Program-made: the position numbers and the translations under genes
Source: Basidiobolus ranarum
Taxonomy: Eukaryota > Basidiobolomycota > Basidiobolomycetes > Basidiobolales
Direction of reading: 5' to 3'
Length of the DNA stretch: 33,728 nt
NCBI GenBank assembly: GCA_040143965.1
Contig: JASJQH010000071.1
Span: 1 to 33,728, forward strand
Shown: piece by piece, positions 21,817 through 33,728 of the stretch
How positions within the stretch are numbered: the first letter of the stretch is position 1
Layout of the letters: each line of letters opens with the position of its first letter
Notes under the pieces: model-generated
What the model saw: the letters and a program-made list of their open reading frames with translations, nothing else
Database searches by the model: none
What the model was told of the DNA's origin: nothing

Positions 21817-22506
21817 ATGAACAAGATTGGAGTCTTTGAGGAAATTCAATATTCATTCAAAATCCTGACCAACAATGATTTCGAGTTGGTCGAATCCCCA
21901 GAGGCAATGCCCATCAGCCCTACAACCTTGAAGAACTTTGCATTGAATAAGTTTTGGGATAAGCTGTGGATCGAGCAGACCTGTTTCAACGAGTGTACCC
22001 TATGGAAGCACCAGACGAACAGCGCCGAACACATAATTCACTGCATTATTCCCCACAAATCATATAACGAGTTTGTTCTACCTTTGATGGACTCTTACAT
22101 GGGAAAGCTGGGTGTATCTGCAGCTAATTCAAGAAAATTTCTTGACATTTTCAGCAAGATAAGCCCTACATTGTCAGTTGCGTTATTTAGAGCAATATTG
22201 CCATTTACTCTAATTGAGACAATGGTGTCCAGTCTACCTATACATTTGGTGTTACCCATTCTAAATCGATGGAGCACTTTGAGCACTTTGTGGGTATACC
22301 TTGAGCTGTACCTCCCTCTGCAGCAGAAAACAAGCAGACACGATAAGCGCATGTCTATTCAATATATCTTAAATGAACCAGAATCCAATCATGAGGTTAA
22401 TCATTCGGCAGATCGTGAGAAATTTCATTCCACCAAGACTGCACCGCCTCTTACTTCGCCCGAATTGGACTATGGTTATCCGAGAAAGCCCGTCTTTTGT
22501 ATATAG
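21817..22506 (+). CDS. Orphan single-exon protein, 229 residues
   Basis: Uninterrupted ATG-to-TAG frame of 229 residues with an in-frame stop immediately upstream of the start codon, and an AATAAA 95 bases after the stop, so it reads as a complete small gene. I do not recognise a family. The N-terminal 100 residues are mixed alpha/beta in character (MNKIGVFEEIQYSFKIL, then FWDKLWIEQTCFNECTLWKH). Residues about 125-180 are hydrophobic and could form amphipathic or membrane-associated helices (SKISPTLSVALFRAILPF, SSLPIHLVLPILNRW). The last 50 residues are polar and likely disordered. Four residues of cysteine are scattered with no metal-binding pattern. It follows the STRA6-like gene on the same strand, 766 bases away, so it is an independent transcription unit. 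A decayed fragment of a larger gene remains possible. Confidence 0.55.
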   Translation: MNKIGVFEEIQYSFKILTNNDFELVESPEAMPISPTTLKNFALNKFWDKLWIEQTCFNECTLWKHQTNSAEHIIHCIIPHKSYNEFVLPLMDSYMGKLGVSAANSRKFLDIFSKISPTLSVALFRAILPFTLIETMVSSLPIHLVLPILNRWSTLSTLWVYLELYLPLQQKTSRHDKRMSIQYILNEPESNHEVNHSADREKFHSTKTAPPLTSPELDYGYPRKPVFCI

Positions 22507-22964
22507 AAATGACAGTACCTGTAATAATTCTCCTTCTGACCATTGGTTCATACTTGTCTTCTATCTATATATATGTATTAGTCATCACCCATGTAAATGT
22601 AATAAATATCATATTTAGCTACCATCGTTGATTCTTATGCCATTGATCTCTAAAGAGTGGCATTCCTACTGCACAAACTTTATAACAGTTTGTGATGGAA
22701 CATGAGTGGTGATTTTAGTGTGGAGCATGCACTCGATGCGTAATGTATATCCTGAGAATACCTAACCATTATGCAGTCGTCAGACTGAAGCACATACCTC
22801 TAGGATTTCTTCTCAAGTCAGAATTTTCTTTAAAAGAATAAATTTTGATTTTATTCATAAAGCATAAGACAGTTTTTTAAGGACTCTAGAAATAACTCCA
22901 ATACTACTACAGTCTGGCCAGACATAATATAATATACTAATGAAAGTGCCACATGGCTATGCTC
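22507..22964. other. Intergenic, downstream of the orphan gene
   Basis: Contains the AATAAA of the orphan gene (22601-22606) and a perfect 12-base palindrome GTCTGGCCAGAC at 22912-22923. Nothing else recognised. Confidence 0.4.
22601..22606 (+). terminator. Polyadenylation signal of the orphan gene
   Basis: Exact AATAAA 95 bases downstream of the stop codon at 22506; it supports the orphan frame being transcribed. Confidence 0.45.
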
Positions 22965-23165
22965 TGTTGAAATAAGCATAGCCTAAACACCTATATAGTC
23001 CTATATAGCTTGGTATTTAGTTATTCCACATTGAACTAAGATATCACTCACTATTAGAAATCAGAATTTACTAGCTTTGCACACATGTTACTGGGACCTT
23101 ACTTAACACATTCTACCCGTTGGTTTGCCTACATCTTTACAAAACTATAAATGTCAACTTTCAAC
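22965..23165. mobile_element. LTR-like block related to the Copia fossil
   Basis: Starts TGTTGAAAT and aligns, with many differences, to the LTR-like block at 10238-10450. No Copia coding block was recognised next to it, so it may be a solo LTR or the edge of a thoroughly decayed element. Orientation cannot be fixed because LTR ends are symmetric. The degree of divergence indicates age. Confidence 0.5.
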
Positions 23166-25242
23166 TCAGTATATCAATAAGTGAGAATCATCAATTCTTC
23201 TAGTTCTCCAAATCACTTCCAACAAATTCTCAAAATATTTTAACATGCTCGGACCCATATATGTTCTCACTATTGATGGCATAGGATTGCCCATTTGGTA
23301 GTGCCATATAGTCCTACAAAATAAAATTTTAGTACCTTCTTGACTGAACAGCTTCAATCACTTCCAATATTTAGTATTTGTAACTGAGGCTCTTCAATCA
23401 TCGAATGGAACCTAATCTTGAGACTTCAAATGCAGCAATCAGAAACTGGGTCTATGAGGCTTATTGTATAAGCAGCACAACATTCTAAGCACATCCGAAC
23501 AGCTTTAGATGAGGCGCTTCTCAATCATTTTGATGGGAATATAGACTCTCTAGAACTTGGTGTGCAATTGAGACAATAACGTGCACATTTTAGCATCTTT
23601 TATTGTCTAATTTTTGAAGGTATATTAGATGAGAGGGGGATTGAGGAATAGATTTAGAAATTAGATATATGAAATCTCTTAGTTTGCTTGCATTAAAGCC
23701 ATTAAATCGTGTAGGGATAGATTAAATCTTATGGGGTGATTTTCTGATCTATTTGGTATGTCTGTAATTAAGATATATTTGGTGAATTTTAGTGATTCAG
23801 GCTCGAGTTGTTTTCGCCACTGCAAGTAAATTATTACATGCAGTCTCATACAGTGTATTGTATGAAGAAATGTGGGTCCCTGGCGAGATTGTGGGTCATC
23901 ACGCATACTTCCCTGTGCTTTTGAACTGTATCAGAAATGTTGATTAAAGCATATATCAATATTTTATAAAATAACCATTTTGCCTCCACTGGTCAAGTAA
24001 CATCTTATCCTTACATTTGATTTCATGCTGAAAGATAATGATAACCACCGTGCTCCATGCGTAACTCTGGAAAATTTATTTTGCCTACAATATGTGACTG
24101 CAAAACCCGGAAATAGGTGGACAAGAAAGAGCGTTGAAACATTTAGAACATGCCAATACATAATAGATGAGTTACACCTTAAATCTATTTAGAGTCAAAA
24201 AAGTGCCTGGTTTAAATTCACTATAATAGCTATAAACAAGTCAAAGAGTTACTTTCTTGTGAATCTGAAGAAAATTAATCTCACCATTCCTATTCCATCT
24301 TGTAGAGTATCACGAATTTAGGTTTACTGTAGGCTTCTTTGACACTAGATTCTTTGCATGGTGGTGCAACTTGACCATATTGTCTAAGGCCCTGGGAGCC
24401 GATCAACCCCCAGAGTAAACAATAAAAATGGTCAGATAGTTTGGAAATCTGCTTGAAGGTTAAATTAAGTGCTTGGCAATTGTGGGACCAGGGTCATTGT
24501 ATTACATAAGTCCGATGCTCCATCATGAATGGGACCATTTTACAAAGGACTTACCTTAGTGGGAGCTATTACGTTGTATATAGTCTAACTTCAAAATATT
24601 CCCTATGAAGTGGGACCGATCCATTTAAGAGGAAATTGTGAATTACATGTTTCAAACATATGCCGTGTGAAGAATCATCATGACAAGCATTTATCGAAAG
24701 AATGTTTTTAGTCTCATCAAAAACCTGATTCCAACCTTATTCATTAAATTTATGATTTCAATGGGCCTCCAGTGTCTAGAGTCTTGTTACGTATAGTAAC
24801 TATTCCACATTACTGTGAGATAAAGTGGCGCTTATGTACCACACATCCACTGCGAAATACAGGATGTTGGGCAGTTTTGGGGTTATTAAATGTGGCCAAT
24901 TGTGAACTCAAGTAACCATCTTGACTCAATCGCAGTTCTAGTGTGCTTTCTAAGAGATAGATTCCAAAATTCTCCATCATTGATGGACTTGATGAGATGT
25001 AGAAATATTGCATGTATGTTATCTGAAGCATCTGCATGGAGATGGTGACTTCGCATCATTTATGGTTGTAACAATTAAGCATCAAGAAGGACTACATCAA
25101 TACATATCGCATACAAAAGATGAAGTTAAATATAAAATAGTGATGTTGTAATGATAGATGGTATAAGTGGAATACACAGGAGAGGACCAACATGAAGTTC
25201 GACCTCCAATGCTAATAGTAGAAGCAAGGACGGTAAAGAGTT
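23166..25242. other. Gene-free interval, about 2 kb
   Basis: No supported gene. Open frames at 23166-23357, 23679-23906, 23964-24161 and 24810-25037 (all minus) are short and have no recognisable domains. TGGGACC or TGGGAGC recurs several times between 24390 and 24620 at irregular spacing. It may be decayed repeat sequence continuing from the LTR-like block. Confidence 0.4.
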
Positions 25243-26280
25243 TTATAATAAAGCGGAAAGGGAAACAAGGGTGGCAAAAAGAGCACCAGCATAAAGAGAA
25301 GCACCATAGTTACCAGCGGCCATGCTCTTGCTGTTGCTAGTGGTGGTATTTCCCCCGGTGGAATTGGTTGCACCTTGTTCAGGATCATCTCTGTATAATC
25401 TCTTGTCACCCAAACATTCAGGTACAGTTACAATACGGAATCCAGCGTTGGTAACCATATCAATCAGTTCTCCAGCAATATTGACTGAATATGGGTGAAT
25501 ATCGTGATGCAAAGATAAGAACTGATGTTTTGTTGGGTCAGCTCCAGTTAAGGCTTTAACGTAAATGGCGCGAACTTGATTAGAATCCATGTTCTTCCAG
25601 TCCAAACTATCAAGATTCCAATAAACTACTTGGTAACCCAAAGTCTTCATCAGGGCCAAGGACTCCGGAGTCGACGCACCAGTGGGGGGTCTCATGTAAC
25701 GAACTTGCTTGCCAATTGCTTTGAAAATGTTGTCGGCAGTCTTGTTCATCTCCGATCTAACAAGGTCGGGAGAACTGATTCGAGTATCAATGTTGATATG
25801 AGTGTATGTATGAGAAGCAATATGATGCCCTTCATCATAAGCTCTCTTTAGCAGTTGATGTGAGTTGGGAGTTTCAAGCATATTACCCAACACAAAGAAG
25901 GTCACCTTGACATTCTTACTCTTCAAGATATCCAACAGCTGGGGAGTAAGAACAGGATGTGGTCCATCATCAAATGTCATAGCAAATGTTCCTGGAACAT
26001 TGCATTGATGAATGTAAGAACCTTCGGTTGGTACAGGCCCCTTAGAGGCTTCAGGAAGACCATCACATTGGAATATACAATCCGCTTTACAAAAGTTGTC
26101 CTGATCTCCACAAAAGCCGTGTCTGGAGCAACATTTTCCAACAGGGCATTGTACAAGACTTGGACTGTTGCCGCACCCAAGCTGAGCAGGATCAGGTGTG
26201 GTAGTTTGAGTATACACGGTACTCAAATGAGTCAAAGTGAGAGATGCAGTAAAGAAAATTAAAGCAGAAGAGAAACGCAT
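25243..26280 (-). CDS. GPI-anchored chitin deacetylase with CBM18 chitin-binding domain
   Basis: Single-exon 345-residue secreted enzyme of carbohydrate esterase family 4, which removes acetyl groups from chitin to give chitosan in the cell wall. Signal peptide at 1-24; a hevein-type CBM18 module at about 35-73 with all eight cysteines (36, 45, 50, 51, 57, 64, 68, 72); then the NodB domain. Catalytic motifs are complete: TFDDGP (Asp104, Asp105), SHTYTH (His157, His161, metal ligands), RPPTG at 197-201, LDSLDW at 223-228 and LHHDIH at 257-262. A Ser/Thr/Asn-rich linker after 300 with N-glycosylation sequons leads to a small-residue site and a hydrophobic tail (about 328-345), which reads as a GPI-anchor signal, so the enzyme is expected at the plasma membrane and wall. 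Identification is secure. Confidence 0.96.
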   Translation of the reverse strand: MRFSSALIFFTASLTLTHLSTVYTQTTTPDPAQLGCGNSPSLVQCPVGKCCSRHGFCGDQDNFCKADCIFQCDGLPEASKGPVPTEGSYIHQCNVPGTFAMTFDDGPHPVLTPQLLDILKSKNVKVTFFVLGNMLETPNSHQLLKRAYDEGHHIASHTYTHINIDTRISSPDLVRSEMNKTADNIFKAIGKQVRYMRPPTGASTPESLALMKTLGYQVVYWNLDSLDWKNMDSNQVRAIYVKALTGADPTKHQFLSLHHDIHPYSVNIAGELIDMVTNAGFRIVTVPECLGDKRLYRDDPEQGATNSTGGNTTTSNSKSMAAGNYGASLYAGALFATLVSLSALL

Positions 26281-27766
26281 GGCTGATTAATCTACGAATA
26301 GGTGAGAATGTCGAAATATTATGAACTCCAGCTCCTAAGTAAATCTCATGGATGGAAGCCATGGTTTTATCTGCATTTCTCAGCAAAAAACCCACGTTTC
26401 ACAAATGACAGGTGCCAATCAAGGGCCATCAATGTTGTGGTCTCATAGAGCACAAGCACTAATATAGTCATCAGAGGACAGGTTAGGAAAGATGCAGTCG
26501 ATATAGTATATTGCAATCAAGCATAAATCCTGACACAAGTCTAACCCGAAAATAAACATTAGAGAGTCAGGCATCTTACCCGTGGTGCCTTTAAATCAGA
26601 TACCCTCTTTAGCTTTATCCTGTCCTACGGTTCTTATTATATCGACAAATACAATCTCACCTTCTGGCCCAAATAGTTCAGATTGGCCCCAAAGGCGTAA
26701 TTGGTGCAGCTGTGAATTCCGAAAGGGTTGCTAGACTTCACCAAAATCAATCCTCCAATTTCAATAGTCTTAGGATGAGAATTTTAATGATGAATGGTGA
26801 TGATCGGAGAATCCGTAAACCGATATGCCGTAAATGTATAATATTGGAGAGAAGTTTGAATTCGACTACGCCAAACCTGCTTTGGATTAAAAGCGAATAC
26901 CATAGCTGGGGTCAGAGTTCTGCAAGCAAAACATTCTCCACAACAGGTGGTGCAGAGAATGGTGACTTTTCCCTTACTATTTACAGTACGTCGGTGAGGA
27001 GATAGAAATCGAAGAGATTCAGAATTGGCGTTGTCCTAGATCCTTCATTGCCGCAAGTGCAATTTAATTAAGAATGGCTTAATATTTGATTCATAAGCAT
27101 CTTGTTTGTAGGATATCTACCAATCATAGTACACGTTGCAGGCATGTTACTTTAAGTAGCGGCTTTACAGATGGTTGGAAGTGGTAGCCCGTATATCTAT
27201 TTTTGAACCCCAAGTATCCTTTACTGCTGGATAAGCCAAGAGATCTTCACAAAGATGGCTAGATATACTCCATGGATATGGGCCATGTTCTCTGTTCAGC
27301 CAACATGGATGGTTATTACACCTGAATGTGCTGTCGTAACTACAATCACCTGACAGAATGCGAGAAATCAATCATCTATGTGTTTCCTAACACCAGGGCG
27401 GCATTCAATATACTTGGGTTGGGCTATGGTAAAAATGGATTATTGCGTAGTTGAGCTCCTAGCTCATAGAGTCATCATAATTCCTAATTCAGTCATAGAG
27501 TATTGCATTCCACACATACTTCATTAAACCAATATTAGCTGCTAAAATCAACCAATACAATACACTACTACTCAAGCTGACAACCTGAATTTCGTCTACT
27601 TTATTATACTAGCCAGATAAGTCCACTCCTTTACCACGCACTATTGCCTTTACAACACTCAATACCGTACCCTACGTTAGGCATATTGACTGTCTCGTAA
27701 TTCTCTTTGTATCCCCTATTTCAGACCGTGACCCTTTCCTTAAATACGCCACATCTGAATCCAAAC
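26281..27766. other. Divergent intergenic region, chitin deacetylase and muskelin
   Basis: The promoters of both flanking genes should lie here. A long open frame without stops runs from about 26604 to 27005 on the plus strand (about 130 codons, no ATG near its start). Its translation has no recognisable family, so it is left unassigned. No TATA box was confidently identified for either gene. Confidence 0.4.
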
Positions 27767-30890
<3,124 letters not shown>

Positions 30891-31442
30891 GGTACCAGGC
30901 TTTCTTGTGCCTTCTCTTGTTCTTGAAATACTTTTCACCTAAAAACTGTATGTATGTATGTTTCCATTAAATAGTCTCCTTGCCTAAAATATATCCTTTG
31001 CCAATTAACTTTATCCACATGAGCTATTGCCATATAACTTCCACTCAATTGACTCATCTTAATGTCTGTGAATCAAGTGTGTATCTCAATATAATCCTAT
31101 CCATGACTTCATATTTGAAGCCTTAACTATAGGAATCAATCATATTTATGATTGCATTTAAATGGTATATATAATATTTAATAGCCTCAAACCTTGGATC
31201 AAGTGAGAGTCTACGACTTTCCATATGCTAGAAGAGCGATATGTCTTCTACATCCATACTAGTCATCACTTGGATCAAATACTCGCTGTTAAAACCGCGA
31301 TAAATTTCATTTATTCTCATGGTAACAGATATTAAATAATAACCTAATCAACCAATCAAGCTAGACATACATAGTCATTTAAAATGACTACTACAATTTG
31401 AAGCCCACACCCATTTTATCCACTATCTTCTGATTCGCACGA
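30891..31442. other. Intergenic, muskelin to SWSAP1-like gene
   Basis: No gene. A short GTATGTATGTATG run lies near 30950-30962 and an ATTAAA near 30965, a plausible muskelin cleavage signal. The promoter of the next gene is expected before 31443, but no clear motif is seen. Confidence 0.4.
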
Positions 31443-32545
31443 ATGAGTACTTCTGGGTATCAATATGCAGGTACTTCGTGTGTTGTATTAGGTCCTGATC
31501 GAAGGTAAGTAGATGGTTGAATTCAATACTCCAGGAGGTTATAAGATTGACTTAATTCCTACTGTATGTTCTATTCTTCCCTGAAAATGTTTATTCCATT
31601 CAAGTGGAAAAACCTCACTTGCCTGTAAGACTGGGTTAACTCATTTAACTCAAAGTCCAAGGAACGAAGTGATCTTCATCACTCAGAACAGGGAACAGAT
31701 AAAGGAAGGATTAGAACAGCAATTTGAGCAAACGATACCTAATTCTGTACTGCGAAGGATCACTTTCAAGTGAATACTCTTTTCTACTTTCAAAACCAAT
31801 CATTTATCCTGGTATTCTGATCCAACTTAACGGTGAAAATAGATATATCAAAGATGCTAGAACGTTAAGAGTTTATCTAGCTTCCTTACATGTTTACCTT
31901 GAAGAGACTAGATTCCCTACAATGTTGATTGTAGATAATTTTTACGGGTATTTTTTAGAAGAAGTAAAGTAAGTGTGATAAATCGACTTGAAAACTTCGA
32001 GTGTTAAACATGTCTAAAATTGGTTGATTCTCAAGTGAAGAGATATTCATAGGCTTACTTGGATTACTTCAAGACACAGTGTTGTTTATCGGTCAAACCC
32101 ATAGGTAATTTCATTACTTTATGACTCGAAACCCTACTCTTGATATGAAAGTGGATCTGAAATTGTTCTTTAAAATATGAATGTGAAAGTTGCGATCTTT
32201 TGATTATCGATAGGTTGGATATTCCAGAGATCCCAACCAAGCTGATGGTCGATGGTGAAGTTAGTACGGTGCATCCATTCGACATATATGAGCATTTTGT
32301 AGATTCGGTGATCGCAATACAAGGTAATACATTATGCTGATTGGATGTATATGTCCGTTGATTTATGTAAATATACAAATGTACTTTTATTATTTACTTA
32401 TACTTCTTCAAAAGGCACCCCTCCAAATCTCATGATATCTACTATTCATTCCAAGTCGTTTTGCCATAAGAATTGTATTCCACGGGAGGAGCCTCACGTG
32501 ATCCATCAAATGGAACATACATTCATAAACTCCGAATCTCCATAA
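31443..32545 (+). CDS. SWSAP1-like RecA/RAD51-paralogue ATPase
   Basis: Six exons: 31443-31504, 31605-31769, 31843-31968, 32036-32104, 32214-32323, 32415-32545, giving 220 residues; all introns are GT-AG and the frame closes. It is a minimal P-loop ATPase: Walker A GPDRSGKT at 17-24, split by intron 1; a strand VIFITQNRE; RRITFKYIKDARTLRVYLASLH near 72-92; Walker B TMLIVDNF with Asp107; then GLLGLLQDTVLFIGQTH. Size, order and the segment around Walker B resemble human SWSAP1 (229 residues), the partner of SWS1/ZSWIM7 in a Shu-like complex that supports RAD51 filament formation in homologous recombination. The assignment rests on architecture and weak similarity. Another RAD51 paralogue or a RecA-like orphan is possible. 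It converges on the DUF1769 gene, with 37 bases between the stop codons. Confidence 0.6.
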
Positions 32546-32582
32546 CATTTCAACGATTATGTTGCCTGGAAGTGATGTTTAT

Positions 32583-33472
32583 CTAATCGATATCATTGTC
32601 AACAATCTCTGCCTCAGTCTGCTCTTCGTTCTGTAGCTCCTCTTCAGGAACAAGCTCGAACACTACAACAAAGAAGATGGTTTTTCCATCTCTTGTCTGA
32701 GCCACGTATCGGAGAGGCTAAAATAGAAGAAAATTTAATAAAAAACAATTCGATAACAAGTTGAAAATAATATCTCACTTACCTGACCGTCATAATATTT
32801 CATCACATTTAACTCGAATCCTGGTAACAACAGGGAATGAGTGTTGAAGTTTATGTAAGGATTGAAAAAATCGAATTGATATATGGCGTCGGTTCGAATG
32901 GGTAGGTTAATTCGGTTCTCTAATTTCGATAGATAATCTCGTCTTTCATTAGGGGAAAGGTTTTGTTCCAGAAGAGAGGAGGTATCCTCCTCAATGTGTT
33001 GAACAAGTTCCTTAGAGAGTTCCAGTTCTTCATGAGCAGGTTTTATATTGACGGTGTTCATGGTGACCAATAAAGGACTGAAGGCCCACGGTTGATCGCT
33101 ATGAATGTCTGCGTCCAAGCCTGGATCGATCCATTTTGCCACTTTAAGTGCCACCCCGGCACCGTAAGGTAAATTGAGTTTCTTGTCAAACGTATTGCCA
33201 AAGACCACTTCGTCAGCATTCCATTGTTGTTTGAAGCGTCCTTGTATTTGTATGGAATATTGATCTTTATTTCCTTCGAAATAGAGACTTGTTTTGATAG
33301 GCTTACTACCGTCAGGAGTCAACCCATCATAATCACGTATACGGACCACTAGTTGGCCTGTGAAGTGTGGAGATTCGAGTTGAATAGGGTTTTCTTCATC
33401 ATTTACTTTTATCACTTTTAGATTGTCCAGTTTGGTATCAGTACCAGCACGAACTCTAAGTTTGTACATCAT
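32583..33472 (-). CDS. DUF1769 family protein
   Basis: Two exons on the minus strand, 33472-32783 and 32717-32583 (intron 65 bases, CAG|GTAAGT...TTTTAG), giving 274 residues. The fungal DUF1769 family pattern is clear: MMYKLRVRAGTDTKLDNLKV at the start, then SPHFTGQLVVRIRDYDG, a long central block with FKQQWNADEVVFGNTFDKKL and INFNTHSLLLPGFELNVMKYY, and after the intron PLRYVAQTRDGKTIFFVVVF. The last 25 residues are strongly acidic. No membrane segment or signal peptide is visible. Members are of largely unknown function; from memory, the fission yeast member Duc1 is reported to bind PI(4,5)P2 at the plasma membrane, so a peripheral membrane role is likely but inferred. Confidence 0.88.
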
Positions 33473-33615
33473 ACTGGCGTGTAGAGTAGAAGGGTTTTTT
33501 GAGAGGCAAGGGAATATTTAGCGTGACAAGTACGATTAATCAGTCGCAAAAAGATATAAAATATTGATGTAATAATACACACACAAATAGACTTCAATGC
33601 TTCTCTCAACTTTAT

Positions 33616-33728
33616 ATGGGGGGCAAAGGGGAAGGACAAGCAAGGGAGAAGCTATTAGATGAACGCTATAAAAGCAGGTTTCAAAGTGGCCAATAAAACA
33701 GGTGAGAATACGATCGTTAAAGTTAATA
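33616..33728 (+). CDS. Possible 5' exon of a plus-strand gene, cut by the window end
   Basis: Two overlapping readings exist. From ATG 33616 a frame begins MGGKGEGQAREKLLDERYKS and stops after 26 residues. From ATG 33660 a frame reads MNAIKAGFKVANKTG and then meets a good donor site, GTGAGA, at about 33705. The second is a plausible first exon of a gene divergent from DUF1769. The family cannot be told from so few residues. Confidence 0.25.

Overview
The window is AT-rich nuclear DNA from a fungus, most likely an early-diverging lineage (Mucoromycota or Zoopagomycota grade). The reasons are compact GT-AG introns, mostly 55-70 nt with a few of 91-132 nt; a GPI-anchored, hevein-domain chitin deacetylase; a fungal DUF1769 gene; a muskelin gene; and long gene-free stretches with decayed repeats. 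I cannot name the species. Exon joins were worked out by hand from splice sites, frame and family conservation. Every multi-exon model below closes in frame.

Layout. 1-6800: one intact UNC-93-like transporter gene (minus strand, 3619-5004). About 1 kb of its 5' flank is repeated at the left edge of the window, so a tandem paralogue should lie just outside. 6800-13250: no gene, only decayed sequence with a Copia-type retroelement fossil near 10.2-10.9 kb. 13251-22506: a same-strand run of nitronate monooxygenase-like, CRAL-TRIO/Sec14-like, ribosomal protein eS26, a STRA6-like retinol-receptor homologue, and an orphan ORF. 22507-25242: decayed repeats with a second LTR-like copy. 25243-33728: chitin deacetylase (minus), muskelin (plus, 15 exons), an SWSAP1-like ATPase (plus), a DUF1769 gene (minus, convergent with it), and perhaps the first exon of another plus-strand gene at the edge.

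The most notable content is the STRA6-like gene. STRA6 is the vertebrate receptor and channel for retinol. The fungal model predicts about 850 residues, with an extra N-terminal ectodomain of about 190 residues ahead of a recognisable STRA6 membrane core and tail. One gene away lies a CRAL-TRIO protein, from the superfamily that includes cellular retinaldehyde-binding protein. Whether the two act together on apocarotenoids is inference only. The SWSAP1-like gene (RAD51-paralogue type ATPase of Shu-like complexes) and full-length muskelin (a CTLH/GID-type E3 ligase subunit in animals) are also uncommon finds in fungi.
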